From NCBI RefSeq assembly GCF_029625905.1, contig NZ_JARTLM010000002.1, positions 62,001 through 126,000 on the forward strand: a stretch of DNA of 64,000 bases, in the 5' to 3' direction. Source of the stretch: Hydrogenovibrio sp. 3SP14C1 (GTDB lineage Bacteria > Pseudomonadota > Gammaproteobacteria > Thiomicrospirales > Thiomicrospiraceae). The stretch's first letter is position 1, and the number at the start of each line of letters is the position of its first letter. The notes under the pieces were generated by a model. It had not been told where the DNA came from. It saw only the letters and a list, made by a program, of their open reading frames with translations, and searched no databases. Of this stretch, positions 26,498 through 36,412 are shown piece after piece. A program made the position numbers and the translations under genes.

Positions 26498-28225
26498 ATG
26501 GAACAGAAAAAAATTAAATTAGTCTTATGCTGGCATATGCACCAGCCGCATTATCGTGATGGATTAAATGGCGAATATCGGCTGCCTTGGGTGTATTTAC
26601 ATGCGATTAAAGATTATACCGATATGGCAGCGCATCTAGAAAATCATCCTAGTGCGAAAGTTGTGGTTAACTTTGCGCCAATATTACTAGAACAGCTAGA
26701 CGATTACGCTCGACAAATTCGGTCCTGGTTACAGTCGGGCACGCATATTCAAGATGCCTTGTTGAATTTATTATCGGGTGAAACACCTATTACGTCTGAT
26801 TTGGAAGCACGCCTTGAAATTGTTCAAGCTTGTCAAAAGGCATTTGCTCCGACCATGATTGATACTTTGCCGCCGTTTAAAAAGTTGTTGAGTATGGCTC
26901 AATGTAACGAGTTGACAAAGTTAGAAGATGCGACTTGTTTAGCGTACTTTAATGAACAGTTTTTTATTGATCTATTGATGTGGTATCACCTCGCCTGGAT
27001 GGGAGAGAGTCTGAGAAAGGAAGATGCCCGAGTTCGAAAATTATTGGAAGTGGGGTATCATTCAGGTCATTTTACCAAAGACAACCGTCAGTTGATGCTG
27101 GAGGTGATTGCCGATACGATTGAAAACACTATTCCGCGTTATCGACTCTTGATGGAAAAAGGGCAGATTGAAGTTTCTATGACGCCTTATGGTCATCCCA
27201 TTGTGCCGTTACTGATAGATTTTAACAGTATGAAAGACGCACAGCCGCATTCTCCAATGCCAGCATCTGAGTGTTATCCTGAGGGCTATGAACGAGCAAA
27301 ATGGCATATCGAGCATGGAATGGACGTTTTTGAAAGTTACTTTGGCACAAAGCCGAAAGGCATCTGGTTGTCTGAAGGCGCCATTAGCAGTGCCGCAATT
27401 GGTTTACTCGATCATTATGAGATTCAATGGACGGCTTCGGGAGAAGGCGTTTGGCGTCATTCATGTGAGGCATCTCAATTAGATCACCATGATATTGCGT
27501 CGAAACGAGCCTTATATCAACCCTTACAACATGCCTCTCAGGAGTGTGCGATATTTTTTAGAGATGATGGCTTGTCAGATTTAATTGGTTTTCAGTACAA
27601 AGATTGGAACCCTCAAGACGCGGCGAATAATTTTACGCATCATCTAGAAAATATTGCCAACTCTTTGGGAGATCAAGTTGAAGATTATGTGGTTTCAGTC
27701 ATTTTGGACGGGGAGAATGCTTGGGAATATTATCCTGAGAATGGGTATGACTTTTTATCTGAGCTCTACCATACTTTGATTCAGCATCCACGAGTTGAAA
27801 TGACTACTTTTTCTGAGACACTGGAGAATGGAATTAAACCTAGACACTTACCTGTCTTAAAAGCGGGAAGCTGGGTTTATGGGTCTTTTTCAACTTGGAT
27901 AGGCGAGCCGGATAAAAATGCTGGGTGGGATTTATTGGTCGATGCCAAACTCACTTATGACAAAGTGATCGCGTCCGGTAAATTGTCTCAAGAGCAGGTG
28001 GTATTGGTGACCGAACAGCTTGCTATTTGTGAAGGGTCTGATTGGTTCTGGTGGTTTGGAGATTACAACCCCTCTGGCAGTGTAAAAGACTTTGATCATC
28101 TGTACCGACGACACCTTGAAAAGCTCTTTTTATTATTAGGTGAGAAACCACCTGAACAACTTTCTATCCCACTATCTTATGGTGGAGGAGAAATGGAAAA
28201 TGCAGGCACAATGAGACGCAATTAA
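26498..28225 (+). CDS. GH57-family alpha-glucan hydrolase or glucanotransferase
   Basis: 575 residues of glycoside hydrolase family 57. Seen in order: motif I WHMHQPHYRDG (about 12-22), STEs-like central segment YGHPIVPLL, the nucleophile motif WLSEGAISSAA (Glu in place of the usual WLPE context) and the acid/base segment ILDGENAWEYY. Family 57 contains amylases, 4-alpha-glucanotransferases and branching enzymes; the sequence alone does not tell me which. Presence between glgC and malQ argues for work on glycogen or maltodextrin. No signal peptide, so cytoplasmic. Not the GH57 branching enzyme in obvious form, since a GH13 GlgB is present in the same run. Confidence 0.85.
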   Translation: MEQKKIKLVLCWHMHQPHYRDGLNGEYRLPWVYLHAIKDYTDMAAHLENHPSAKVVVNFAPILLEQLDDYARQIRSWLQSGTHIQDALLNLLSGETPITSDLEARLEIVQACQKAFAPTMIDTLPPFKKLLSMAQCNELTKLEDATCLAYFNEQFFIDLLMWYHLAWMGESLRKEDARVRKLLEVGYHSGHFTKDNRQLMLEVIADTIENTIPRYRLLMEKGQIEVSMTPYGHPIVPLLIDFNSMKDAQPHSPMPASECYPEGYERAKWHIEHGMDVFESYFGTKPKGIWLSEGAISSAAIGLLDHYEIQWTASGEGVWRHSCEASQLDHHDIASKRALYQPLQHASQECAIFFRDDGLSDLIGFQYKDWNPQDAANNFTHHLENIANSLGDQVEDYVVSVILDGENAWEYYPENGYDFLSELYHTLIQHPRVEMTTFSETLENGIKPRHLPVLKAGSWVYGSFSTWIGEPDKNAGWDLLVDAKLTYDKVIASGKLSQEQVVLVTEQLAICEGSDWFWWFGDYNPSGSVKDFDHLYRRHLEKLFLLLGEKPPEQLSIPLSYGGGEMENAGTMRRN

Positions 28226-28265
28226 GTCAAAATTTTTAGTCAGAACGGCTTAAAAAGGAATGATT

Positions 28266-29630
28266 ATGTCAGACAAAAAAGCGGGTGTTTTACTGCATCC
28301 TTCTTCATTGCCTTCGGGGAAGTTAGATGAGCAGGCCTGGCGGTTTTTGGATTGGATGGTACAAGCCAATTTATCCATTTGGCAGATGTTGCCTTTGACT
28401 CATCCTGTTCAAGGGCTATCGCCTTACCAAAGTGTTTCTGCGTTTGCTATGAACCCGGCTTTGTTGCCTGGCAATTGGTTAGAAATGATGAATGAAGCTG
28501 ATTTTCATGCATTTGAACAGGACCCGCCACACTGGTTAAACGACTATGTTCTTTTTATGTCTTTGCGTCAGCACTTTAAGATGACCTCATGGGAAACTTG
28601 GCCAGAGGCATATCGTTACCGAGATTTTGACGCTTTGAGCGTATTTTCAGAAACCCATGCGGACGAAATTCAATTTTTAAAAAAACAACAGTTTGTACTC
28701 AATCAAATTTGGCAGTCTTTGAAAGATTCAGCACATGAAAAGGGCATTAGTCTGTTTGGAGATATGCCGATTTTTGTCGCTTATGACAGCGTTGATGTGT
28801 GGGCAAATCCGCATTTATTTAAACTCGATGAAAATTTAAACCCGACGGTTGTAACGGGGGTTCCTCCCGATTATTTCTCTGAAACGGGGCAACGATGGGG
28901 CAACCCACATTATGATTGGCAAGAAATGCAAAAAGATGGGTTTCAGTGGTGGCATCATCGAATTCAATCTGACTTATCGCTTTTTGATTTGATTAGAATT
29001 GACCATTTTAGAGGCTTGGAATCGAGCTGGGAAATAGCGGTAGAGGAGCCAACAGCTGTGAATGGCCAATGGGTTAAGGTGCCTGGAGAATTATTCCTAG
29101 ATTCCTTGCAACAAGCCTTTCCGAAGCTTCCTTTAGTTGCTGAAGACTTAGGTATTATCACCCCTGAGGTGACGGCTTTAAAAGATCGTTACCATTTACC
29201 CGGGATGTCGGTGCTTCAATTTGGGTTTAATGGCTTGCCCGATAACCCACATGCTCTGTCGGAGCAAGTTGAAAACTCGGTGGTGTATACCGGAACGCAT
29301 GACAACGATACTAGTTTGGGCTGGTGGGAGTCATTAGAAGATAATGAGTATAAAGATTGGGTTTTATCACAATTACCTCATCCTGAAGAGCCGATGCCAT
29401 GGCCATTGATTGAAGCGGCTTTCCAGTCGGTCGCTAACTTGGCAATGGTGCCAATGCAAGATTTTTTGAGTTTAGGAAATCTCGATAGAATGAATACCCC
29501 CGGGACAGTTGAAAATAATTGGACCTGGCAGTTCAAGTGGGATCAGGTTACGCCGGAAATCACTGAAAAAATAGCAGGCCTGGTCAAAAATTCTGGGCGA
29601 GAGATTACGCAAGAGAGTGCCGTTTTATGA
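28266..29630 (+). CDS. malQ: 4-alpha-glucanotransferase (amylomaltase)
   Basis: About 454 residues of family GH77; short compared with the 500 or more of most MalQ. Diagnostic pieces: LHPSSLPSG, GDMPIFVAYDSVDVWAN, IRIDHFRGLESSWEI (nucleophile Asp), VAEDLGIITPEV (Glu) and YTGTHDNDT (stabilising Asp). It disproportionates maltodextrins and releases glucose for Glk. ATG at 28266 follows AAAAAGGA by 6 bases. Its stop overlaps the glgB start (ATGA). Two near-copies of the palindrome (28331, 29574) lie in this gene. Confidence 0.94.
   Translation: MSDKKAGVLLHPSSLPSGKLDEQAWRFLDWMVQANLSIWQMLPLTHPVQGLSPYQSVSAFAMNPALLPGNWLEMMNEADFHAFEQDPPHWLNDYVLFMSLRQHFKMTSWETWPEAYRYRDFDALSVFSETHADEIQFLKKQQFVLNQIWQSLKDSAHEKGISLFGDMPIFVAYDSVDVWANPHLFKLDENLNPTVVTGVPPDYFSETGQRWGNPHYDWQEMQKDGFQWWHHRIQSDLSLFDLIRIDHFRGLESSWEIAVEEPTAVNGQWVKVPGELFLDSLQQAFPKLPLVAEDLGIITPEVTALKDRYHLPGMSVLQFGFNGLPDNPHALSEQVENSVVYTGTHDNDTSLGWWESLEDNEYKDWVLSQLPHPEEPMPWPLIEAAFQSVANLAMVPMQDFLSLGNLDRMNTPGTVENNWTWQFKWDQVTPEITEKIAGLVKNSGREITQESAVL
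28331..28340. repeat. GCAGGCCTGG near-copy of the palindrome in malQ
   Basis: Nine of ten bases match CCAGGCCTGG; encodes part of EQAWR. Confidence 0.7.
29574..29583. repeat. GCAGGCCTGG near-copy of the palindrome near the malQ 3' end
   Basis: Nine of ten bases match; the flank GGTCAAAAA matches the extended right side (GGTCA then A/T) seen in other copies. Encodes part of IAGLVK. Confidence 0.7.
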
Positions 29631-31807
29631 CAAATCAGACCATGACAGATGAAGCCGTTCGAAGACTTGCAGAAGGAACCCATCACGATCCTTTTCAAAT
29701 TTTAGGATGCCATGCCGTTGGAAAAAAATGGGAGATTCGTGTCTGGTTTCCGACTGCCGAATCAGTAACCGTCGAAGACTTATATTCATTGGAACGTGTA
29801 AAAAACACGGCTTTATTTATCGTTTGCCTGACTGAGAAGCAGAAAAAAGCACTTCCCTTGCATTATAAAGTGAACTGGGTTGAAGCAAATGGATCTGAAC
29901 ATACAGTGGTGTCACCTTATACCTTTTTGCCTCAACTAGGGGAGTTGGATTTACATCTTTACGCTGAAGGGCGGCATTGGCATCTCTATGATATTTTGGG
30001 TGCTAAAACAACAAAAATTGATAGCATTTCGGGGGTTCAGTTTTCGGTTTGGGCGCCGGCGGCCAGCCGAGTTTCCGTGGTGGGTGATTTTAACGGATGG
30101 AATGGTCTGCGCCATCCAATGCGAACCAATGGACAGTCCGGCGTTTGGGAACTTTTTATTCCAGGATTGATGGTGGGAGATATTTATAAGTTTGAAGTTC
30201 GGAATCACCAAACCGGTCACGTGTTCGTCAAAACCGATCCTTATGCAAAAGCAATGGAAGTCAGACCGCAAACAGGTTCGATTGTGTATGAATCGACGTT
30301 TAAGTGGCAAGATCGTGATTGGCTAACCTCTCTGGCACATTTTGACTGGCAGAAATCGCCAATTAATATTTACGAAGTCCATTTAGGATCTTGGCAACGA
30401 GATCATGAAGGTTCTTTTTTGAATTATAAAGAAATTGCTCATCGTCTTGTTGAGTATGTGAAGTGGATGGGATATACCCATATCGAGCTGCTGCCGATTT
30501 CAGAACATCCTTTAGATGAATCCTGGGGATATCAAACGACAGGGTACTTTGCCCCCACCAGTCGGTTTGGGTCCCCCGATGAGTTTCGATATTTTGTGAA
30601 CTATTGTCATGAAAATGATATCGGTGTTTTCCTGGACTGGGTTCCTGCTCACTTTCCAAAAGATGAGTTTGCTTTGGCGCGGTTTGATGGTACGGCACTT
30701 TATGAGCATGAAGACCCTCGTAGAGGAGAGCATCAAGATTGGGGCACGTACATTTTTAATTATGGCCGCAATGAAGTGCGAAATTTTTTAATCGCCAATG
30801 CGTTATTTTGGTTAAAAGAATTCCATATTGATGGGCTTCGCGTGGATGCAGTGGCTTCAATGTTGTATCTTGATTATTCGCGTAAGAATGGTGATTGGCT
30901 GCCGAATCAATATGGCGGGCGAGAAAATCTTGAAGCGATTGAGTTTTTAAAAACTCTTAATGCCGAAGTGCATACACAATGTCCAGGCGTATTGATGATG
31001 GCTGAAGAGTCAACTTCTTGGCCCATGGTTTCTCAACCCACCTGGAAGGGGGGGTTAGGGTTTTCTATGAAATGGAATATGGGCTGGATGAATGACACGC
31101 TCGACTTTTTTCAGCAAGATCCCATTTATCGACCATACCATCATAATCAACTGACTTTTAGTCAAATGTACGCGTATTCAGAAAATTTTATTTTGCCTTT
31201 ATCGCATGATGAAGTGGTGCACATGAAGCATGCATTGGTCAGTAAGATGCCTGGAGATACCTGGCAAAAAATGGCAAACATGCGTTTGTTGATAGGGTAT
31301 CAAACCTTAAACCCCGGTAAGAAATTACTCTTTATGGGGGGCGAGTTTGCACAGTGGCAAGAGTGGAGTGATGGCCGAGGGTTGGACTGGTATCTTTGTG
31401 AGCAACCGGCTAATCGCGGGGTACAGATATTAGTGCGGGATCTGAATGTGCTATACCAAACCTCGCCCGCCTTATATGCCCATGATTTTGATGAAGAAGG
31501 GTTTGAATGGATTGACTGTCATGATTATGAGCAATCGGTGCTGAGTTTTATCAGAGTCTCAGAAAAAGAGTCTTTGATCTGCGTCTTTAACTTTACACCG
31601 GTACCTCGTTATGATTATCGAATAGGGTTGCCAGAAAAAGGGATTTATGAAGAAGTGATTAATTCAGATTCGGAGCTTTATGGTGGCAGTAACCTGGGAA
31701 ATGCGGGGCAATTAATCACAGACGATCAGGCGTGGATGAATCGACCTTGCTCAACCAGGTTAGTTTTACCGCCGCTTGCCGTGGTTGTTTTAAGAAAAAA
31801 ATCATAA
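29627..31807 (+). CDS. glgB: 1,4-alpha-glucan branching enzyme
   Basis: 726 residues of GH13. An N1 domain, a CBM48 module (SGVQFSVWAPAASRVSVVGDFN), then the catalytic barrel with ELLPISEHPLDESWGYQ, GLRVDAVASMLYLDY (nucleophile Asp), MMAEESTSWP (Glu) and LPLSHDEVVH (Asp), and a C-terminal beta domain. It makes alpha-1,6 branches in glycogen. Translationally coupled to malQ by the ATGA overlap, which is a rare pairing and suggests joint expression of chain remodelling and branching. Confidence 0.96.
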   Translation: MTNQTMTDEAVRRLAEGTHHDPFQILGCHAVGKKWEIRVWFPTAESVTVEDLYSLERVKNTALFIVCLTEKQKKALPLHYKVNWVEANGSEHTVVSPYTFLPQLGELDLHLYAEGRHWHLYDILGAKTTKIDSISGVQFSVWAPAASRVSVVGDFNGWNGLRHPMRTNGQSGVWELFIPGLMVGDIYKFEVRNHQTGHVFVKTDPYAKAMEVRPQTGSIVYESTFKWQDRDWLTSLAHFDWQKSPINIYEVHLGSWQRDHEGSFLNYKEIAHRLVEYVKWMGYTHIELLPISEHPLDESWGYQTTGYFAPTSRFGSPDEFRYFVNYCHENDIGVFLDWVPAHFPKDEFALARFDGTALYEHEDPRRGEHQDWGTYIFNYGRNEVRNFLIANALFWLKEFHIDGLRVDAVASMLYLDYSRKNGDWLPNQYGGRENLEAIEFLKTLNAEVHTQCPGVLMMAEESTSWPMVSQPTWKGGLGFSMKWNMGWMNDTLDFFQQDPIYRPYHHNQLTFSQMYAYSENFILPLSHDEVVHMKHALVSKMPGDTWQKMANMRLLIGYQTLNPGKKLLFMGGEFAQWQEWSDGRGLDWYLCEQPANRGVQILVRDLNVLYQTSPALYAHDFDEEGFEWIDCHDYEQSVLSFIRVSEKESLICVFNFTPVPRYDYRIGLPEKGIYEEVINSDSELYGGSNLGNAGQLITDDQAWMNRPCSTRLVLPPLAVVVLRKKS

Positions 31808-31822
31808 GAATAGAGAGTCATA

Positions 31823-33298
31823 ATGAAAATATTGTTTGCCACTTCTGAAGCACACCCTTTAATCAAAACCGGTGGTTTGGCGGATGTCTCTGGTAGCTTG
31901 CCTGATGCATATTATCATTTGAAACACAAGGTCAGAATGGTTTTGCCAGCTTATGGTGATGTATGGGAAAAAGTCTCTGATGTAAAGCAATTGTCTGAAC
32001 TCAGTATTGGCGCTTGTGGAAGAAAGTTGCACGTCCGGATTCATGCCGCTTCGGCGGAAGGTATCGATATTCCTATTTGGCTTGTTGATATTCCAGAGCT
32101 TTTCCATCGTCCGGGCAATCCTTATTTGGCTTTAGATGGTAAGGACTGGTGGGATAATGGAGAACGTTTTGCTGTTTTTTCCAAAGTGGTGGCAGAAATA
32201 GCAATGAACCGAGCCGGTTTAAAATGGCAACCGGATTTGGTTCAATCGAATGACTGGCAAACCGGGCTGGTGCCTGCGTTGTTAACATTAGAGTCTGTTC
32301 GTCCAAAAACGGTTTTTACCATTCATAATATGGCTTATGCCGGGCTGTTTCCTAAATCGTTATTTGAAGGCCTAGAGCTTCCCTGGAAATGGTGGGAGCC
32401 GGATAGAGGTATTGAGTTTTATAACAATATGTCAATGTTAAAAGCCGGTATTCAAATGGCGGATCGAGTGACAACGGTCAGTCCATCTTATGCGAAAGAG
32501 ATCACTTTTCCAGAATATGCATACGGTTTAGAAGGGGTATTAATTCGACGGTTAGATGAAGGGCATTTGATTGGTATCTTAAATGGCATTGATCAGGATC
32601 TTTGGAACCCGAAAACAGATCCGTTTATCGATCACCATTATTCTGCCGATAAAGGGCGTGTGGTGGCTAAAAAACGAAATAAAAAGGAAATGCTCGATTT
32701 TTGGGATTTACCTAAATCAGTTATTGATTCTGATGATCCTGTGGTAGGACTGGTCGGCCGTTTAGTACCGCAAAAAGGCATTGATTTGGTGTTGGACGTC
32801 CTGCCAGAGTTGATTGAGCAAACCAATGCCCGGTTTATTATGGTCGGAACGGGTGATAGTTTATTCGAGTACCATTTAACGGAATTAGCGCATCAGTATC
32901 CGCAAAGGGTAATGATTTATATCGGGTATTCTGAATCATTAGCCCATAAAGTCGAGGCAGGCGCAGATTTATTTTTGATGCCTTCCCGGTTTGAACCTTG
33001 CGGGTTGAATCAATTGTACAGCTTGGCTTATGGCACACCGCCCATTGTGCATTCCACTGGTGGGCTTTCGGATACAGTGGTGAACGCGACAAAAGAGAAT
33101 TTGGTAGCAGGGAAAGCAACGGGCTTTGTGTTTTATGATCCGAGTCGACATGCTTTAAAGTCAACCATCTTGCATGCATTGCACCTTTTTAGTAAAAAAA
33201 GGACATGGCAGAAGTTACAAAAAAACGGAATGCAGCAGGATTTTAGTTGGACTCGAAGTGCAAAACAGTATTTGGCTTTATTTAAAGCCATCGTTTAA
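31823..33298 (+). CDS. glgA: Glycogen synthase (ADP-glucose type)
   Basis: 491 residues of GT5. The N-terminal KTGGLADVSGSLP binds ADP-glucose; LVGRLVPQKGIDLVLDVLPE and PSRFEPCGLNQLYSLAYGTPP are the C-domain glycosyltransferase motifs. It extends the alpha-1,4 chains from ADP-glucose made by GlgC. Ribosome site AGAGAG before the ATG; 15 bp after glgB. Complete and of normal length. Confidence 0.96.
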   Translation: MKILFATSEAHPLIKTGGLADVSGSLPDAYYHLKHKVRMVLPAYGDVWEKVSDVKQLSELSIGACGRKLHVRIHAASAEGIDIPIWLVDIPELFHRPGNPYLALDGKDWWDNGERFAVFSKVVAEIAMNRAGLKWQPDLVQSNDWQTGLVPALLTLESVRPKTVFTIHNMAYAGLFPKSLFEGLELPWKWWEPDRGIEFYNNMSMLKAGIQMADRVTTVSPSYAKEITFPEYAYGLEGVLIRRLDEGHLIGILNGIDQDLWNPKTDPFIDHHYSADKGRVVAKKRNKKEMLDFWDLPKSVIDSDDPVVGLVGRLVPQKGIDLVLDVLPELIEQTNARFIMVGTGDSLFEYHLTELAHQYPQRVMIYIGYSESLAHKVEAGADLFLMPSRFEPCGLNQLYSLAYGTPPIVHSTGGLSDTVVNATKENLVAGKATGFVFYDPSRHALKSTILHALHLFSKKRTWQKLQKNGMQQDFSWTRSAKQYLALFKAIV

Positions 33299-33371
33299 GT
33301 TAGAAGTAGGTTTTTATTTTGGCAATGACGCCTGAATCTTTTTATTCAAATATTTGAAGTGTGAGGTCATT

Positions 33372-35873
33372 ATGGCGCAAAACGAACAGACTATATCAAA
33401 TGCAGAACAAGAAAAACATATCGCTGAGTTGCTGAAAAAAATGGGTATGAATGCAGTCGATATCGAGCAGGATTTTGTGAACTATCTTTACAATATGCTC
33501 GGGCGGGATATGCAATCAGATGCTTATTACCAATTTAAAGCTATGTCTTACACCATTCGTGACCGACTGATGACGCATTGGAAGGAAACTTGGAATGCCT
33601 ACAACGAAGATAAAACAAGAAAAGCCTATTATCTGTCGATGGAGTTCTTAATTGGACGTTCGTTATCGAATAATCTTCTCAATCTTGGTGTTGAAACAGA
33701 AACTGAAAAGGCGATGTATCGCCTCGGCGCTTCTTTGGAAGCCATTGAAGAGGCCGAGCATGATGCCGGGCTTGGTAATGGCGGGCTTGGACGTTTAGCC
33801 GCTTGCTTTATGGATTCTTGTGCCACTTTGCAGCTTCCCGTGATTGGGTATGGCTTGCGTTATGAATATGGCATGTTTAAGCAATTGATTCAGAATGGGT
33901 TCCAAATTGAAGAACCGGATCATTGGCTGGGATTTGGATATTATCCTTGGGAAATTCAGCGCTCGGAATATACGCGTACGGTTCGTTTCGGCGGCTATAG
34001 TCGTCATTATAAAGATCCGCATACGAAAGAATTAACCGTGTATTGGGAAGAGGCTGAGGAAGTACAGGCCGTCCCGTTTGATGTGCCGATTCCTGGCTTT
34101 GAGAATAAAACCGTGAATACTTTAAGACTGTGGTCTGCAGAGGCAACGGAAGGGTTTAATTTATCAGAGTTTAATCAAGGCTCTTACTTTGAAGCCGTGG
34201 CGAGTAAAAGTGAAGCCGAAAACATTACCATGGTTTTATACCCGAATGACAGCAGCGAAAACGGGAAAGAACTGAGGTTACGCCAACAATATTTTCTGGT
34301 TTCAGCTTCCTTGCAGGATGTGGTGATCCAATGGTCTGAAAAATATGGTAATGACTTTTCCAATTTTTCAGAATATAACGTGTTTCAATTAAATGACACC
34401 CACCCCAGTTTAGCCGTTGCCGAACTAATGCGAATCTTAATGGATGATAAAAAACTGTCCTGGGATGATGCTTGGACGATTGTCAGTCAATCCATGGCTT
34501 ATACCAATCATACTTTATTGCCTGAAGCATTGGAGCGATGGCCAGTTTCGTTATTTAAAAAACTCTTACCACGGTTGTTGGACATTATTTATGAAATCAA
34601 TGCGCGATTCCTAAAGACGGTTGCTATGAAGTGGCCAGGAGACCAGGCTAGACAAGCACGTATGTCAATTATTGACCCGGATGATAACGTTTGTATGGCA
34701 TATCTAGCGATTGTAGGAAGTTTTTCAATCAACGGGGTTGCAGCTCTACATTCGCAACTTTTAAAAGAAGGGCTGTTTCATGATTTTTATGAACTTTGGC
34801 CGGAGCGCTTTAATAATAAAACTAACGGGGTAACACAGCGACGCTGGATGGCAAGCAGTAACCCAGGTTTGAAAGCTCTGCTAAATGATAAGATTGGGCG
34901 TGAATGGATTACCGATTTAAGTCAATTAAGCAAAATCGAATCTTTTGTGAATGACAAACCTTTCCGTCAAGAATGGATGCGGGTCAAACAAGAAAATAAA
35001 CAACGTTTAGCGGATATGGTCGAAAAAGATACGGGGGTGAAATTCAATGTCACCTCTTTGTTTGATGTTCAGGTGAAACGTATCCATGAATATAAGCGGC
35101 AGCTATTGAATGTGCTGCATGTTATTCATTTGTATGCCCGAATAAAGCGAGGGGATACGGATAACTGGACCAATCGGTGTGTCATTATTGGTGGGAAAGC
35201 TGCGCCGGGTTATGTCATGGCAAAAAAAATCATTAAGTTGATTAATAATGTCGCCGACGTCATCAATTCCGATCCTGAAGTGGGGGATAAGCTTAAGTTG
35301 GCTTTTGTGCCGAATTATCGGGTATCAGCAATGGAAATCATTGCCCCAGGGGCGGATTTATCTGAACAGATTTCAACTGCCGGAAAAGAGGCGTCAGGTA
35401 CCGGTAATATGAAGTTCATGATGAATGGCGCCATTACTATCGGAACCTTGGATGGCGCAAATGTGGAAATTTTAGAGGCCGTCGGAGAGGAAAACTTTTT
35501 CCTATTTGGGTTGAAGACTCCCGAAGTTGCTAATTTAAGAAATCATTATTATCCGCAAAACTATATTGATGAAGATGGCGATTTACAAGCAGTCTTCAGT
35601 TTGCTGGAGTCCGGACATTTCAATCAATTTGAACCGGGGTTGTTTGATGATATTATCAACTCCGTGAAAAGCCCTAAAGACCCTTGGATGACGCTGGCGG
35701 ACTTTAGAAGTTTTGTGAACGCCCAGCATGAAGTGGCGCTGGCATTTCAAAACCATAGTCGCTGGAATACGATGAGTATTATTAACTCAGCACGAAGTGG
35801 TATTTTCTCGACAGACCGCACCATGCAAGAGTACAACGACGATATTTGGAAGCTGACTCCGATCACCAAATGA
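33372..35873 (+). CDS. glgP: Glycogen/maltodextrin phosphorylase
   Basis: 833 residues of GT35. NGGLGRLAACFMDSCATLQLP and GLRYEYGMFKQ are near the N-terminal third; the pyridoxal-phosphate lysine lies in EASGTGNMKFMMNG, followed by IGTLDGANVEI. It releases glucose 1-phosphate from glycogen chain ends. ATG at 33372 after a GAGG; the longer frame from a TTG at 33354 adds only six residues and lacks a ribosome site. Last gene of the run glk to glgP; an excellent terminator follows. Confidence 0.96.
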   Translation: MAQNEQTISNAEQEKHIAELLKKMGMNAVDIEQDFVNYLYNMLGRDMQSDAYYQFKAMSYTIRDRLMTHWKETWNAYNEDKTRKAYYLSMEFLIGRSLSNNLLNLGVETETEKAMYRLGASLEAIEEAEHDAGLGNGGLGRLAACFMDSCATLQLPVIGYGLRYEYGMFKQLIQNGFQIEEPDHWLGFGYYPWEIQRSEYTRTVRFGGYSRHYKDPHTKELTVYWEEAEEVQAVPFDVPIPGFENKTVNTLRLWSAEATEGFNLSEFNQGSYFEAVASKSEAENITMVLYPNDSSENGKELRLRQQYFLVSASLQDVVIQWSEKYGNDFSNFSEYNVFQLNDTHPSLAVAELMRILMDDKKLSWDDAWTIVSQSMAYTNHTLLPEALERWPVSLFKKLLPRLLDIIYEINARFLKTVAMKWPGDQARQARMSIIDPDDNVCMAYLAIVGSFSINGVAALHSQLLKEGLFHDFYELWPERFNNKTNGVTQRRWMASSNPGLKALLNDKIGREWITDLSQLSKIESFVNDKPFRQEWMRVKQENKQRLADMVEKDTGVKFNVTSLFDVQVKRIHEYKRQLLNVLHVIHLYARIKRGDTDNWTNRCVIIGGKAAPGYVMAKKIIKLINNVADVINSDPEVGDKLKLAFVPNYRVSAMEIIAPGADLSEQISTAGKEASGTGNMKFMMNGAITIGTLDGANVEILEAVGEENFFLFGLKTPEVANLRNHYYPQNYIDEDGDLQAVFSLLESGHFNQFEPGLFDDIINSVKSPKDPWMTLADFRSFVNAQHEVALAFQNHSRWNTMSIINSARSGIFSTDRTMQEYNDDIWKLTPITK

Positions 35874-35890
35874 GCATACGCTTAAACGAT

Positions 35891-35916
35891 AAAAACAGCC
35901 AGGCCTGGCTGTTTTT
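35891..35916 (+). terminator. Perfect 26-bp CCAGGCCTGG terminator after glgP
   Basis: AAAAACAGCCAGG and CCTGGCTGTTTTT are perfect 13-bp arms ending in a T-run, 17 bp after the glgP stop. Core 35899-35908. It closes the glycogen operon. Confidence 0.88.
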
Positions 35917-36065
35917 ACGGGTTAATTTTATAAAAGCACTCGCAATGAGTGGTTTTATCGGTGGCCTTTTATTTAATTTACATTAAAATGTCTTAAAGAT
36001 TTAGTCAGTAATCTTACGATTACTTTCGATAAGATAGAACATGAATTGTATGAAAGGGTGAAAGA

Positions 36066-36398
36066 ATGGAGTATTTGATTGACGCGGTGTCGACAGTATC
36101 GGGTTGGATGAGACCTTACTTGTCTGAAATTGGATTATCGATGGCTGCAACGTTACTCGTTATTTTCGGAGAGGATATCGCCAATTTTCTTAAAAAGCAG
36201 ATTGGAGCTCTAAAATTTTTCTTAAAGTTAACCTTGTTTGTTTTGTTCTGTGCGTTTGGTTTCGCCTTTTTAACGTCTTTTATAACCCCTTTGATTGTCC
36301 AGCAACTTGCCAAAGTACCTAACCTTTGGTTGGCTCCAATGGTTGTTTTAATTTTTTATGGCATCGGTTTTCTTGCACAAAAGAAGAAGATGTTATAA
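36066..36398 (+). CDS. DUF3392-type inner-membrane protein
   Basis: 110 residues with three probable membrane segments (about 23-38, 54-80 and 88-104). The order of a short N-terminal helix, LLVIFGEDIANFLKK, FVLFCAFGFAF and a final AQKKKML resembles the DUF3392 family of small gammaproteobacterial membrane proteins of unknown function. A GGGTGAAAG ribosome region precedes the ATG. It is followed by greB, 14 bp beyond the stop. Confidence 0.72.
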   Translation: MEYLIDAVSTVSGWMRPYLSEIGLSMAATLLVIFGEDIANFLKKQIGALKFFLKLTLFVLFCAFGFAFLTSFITPLIVQQLAKVPNLWLAPMVVLIFYGIGFLAQKKKML

Positions 36399-36412
36399 CT
36401 AAAGAGTTTTGC

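Noticed and set aside
36326-36412. Longer N-terminus for GreB
   Set aside because: Overlaps the upstream membrane protein and departs from the GreB N terminus.
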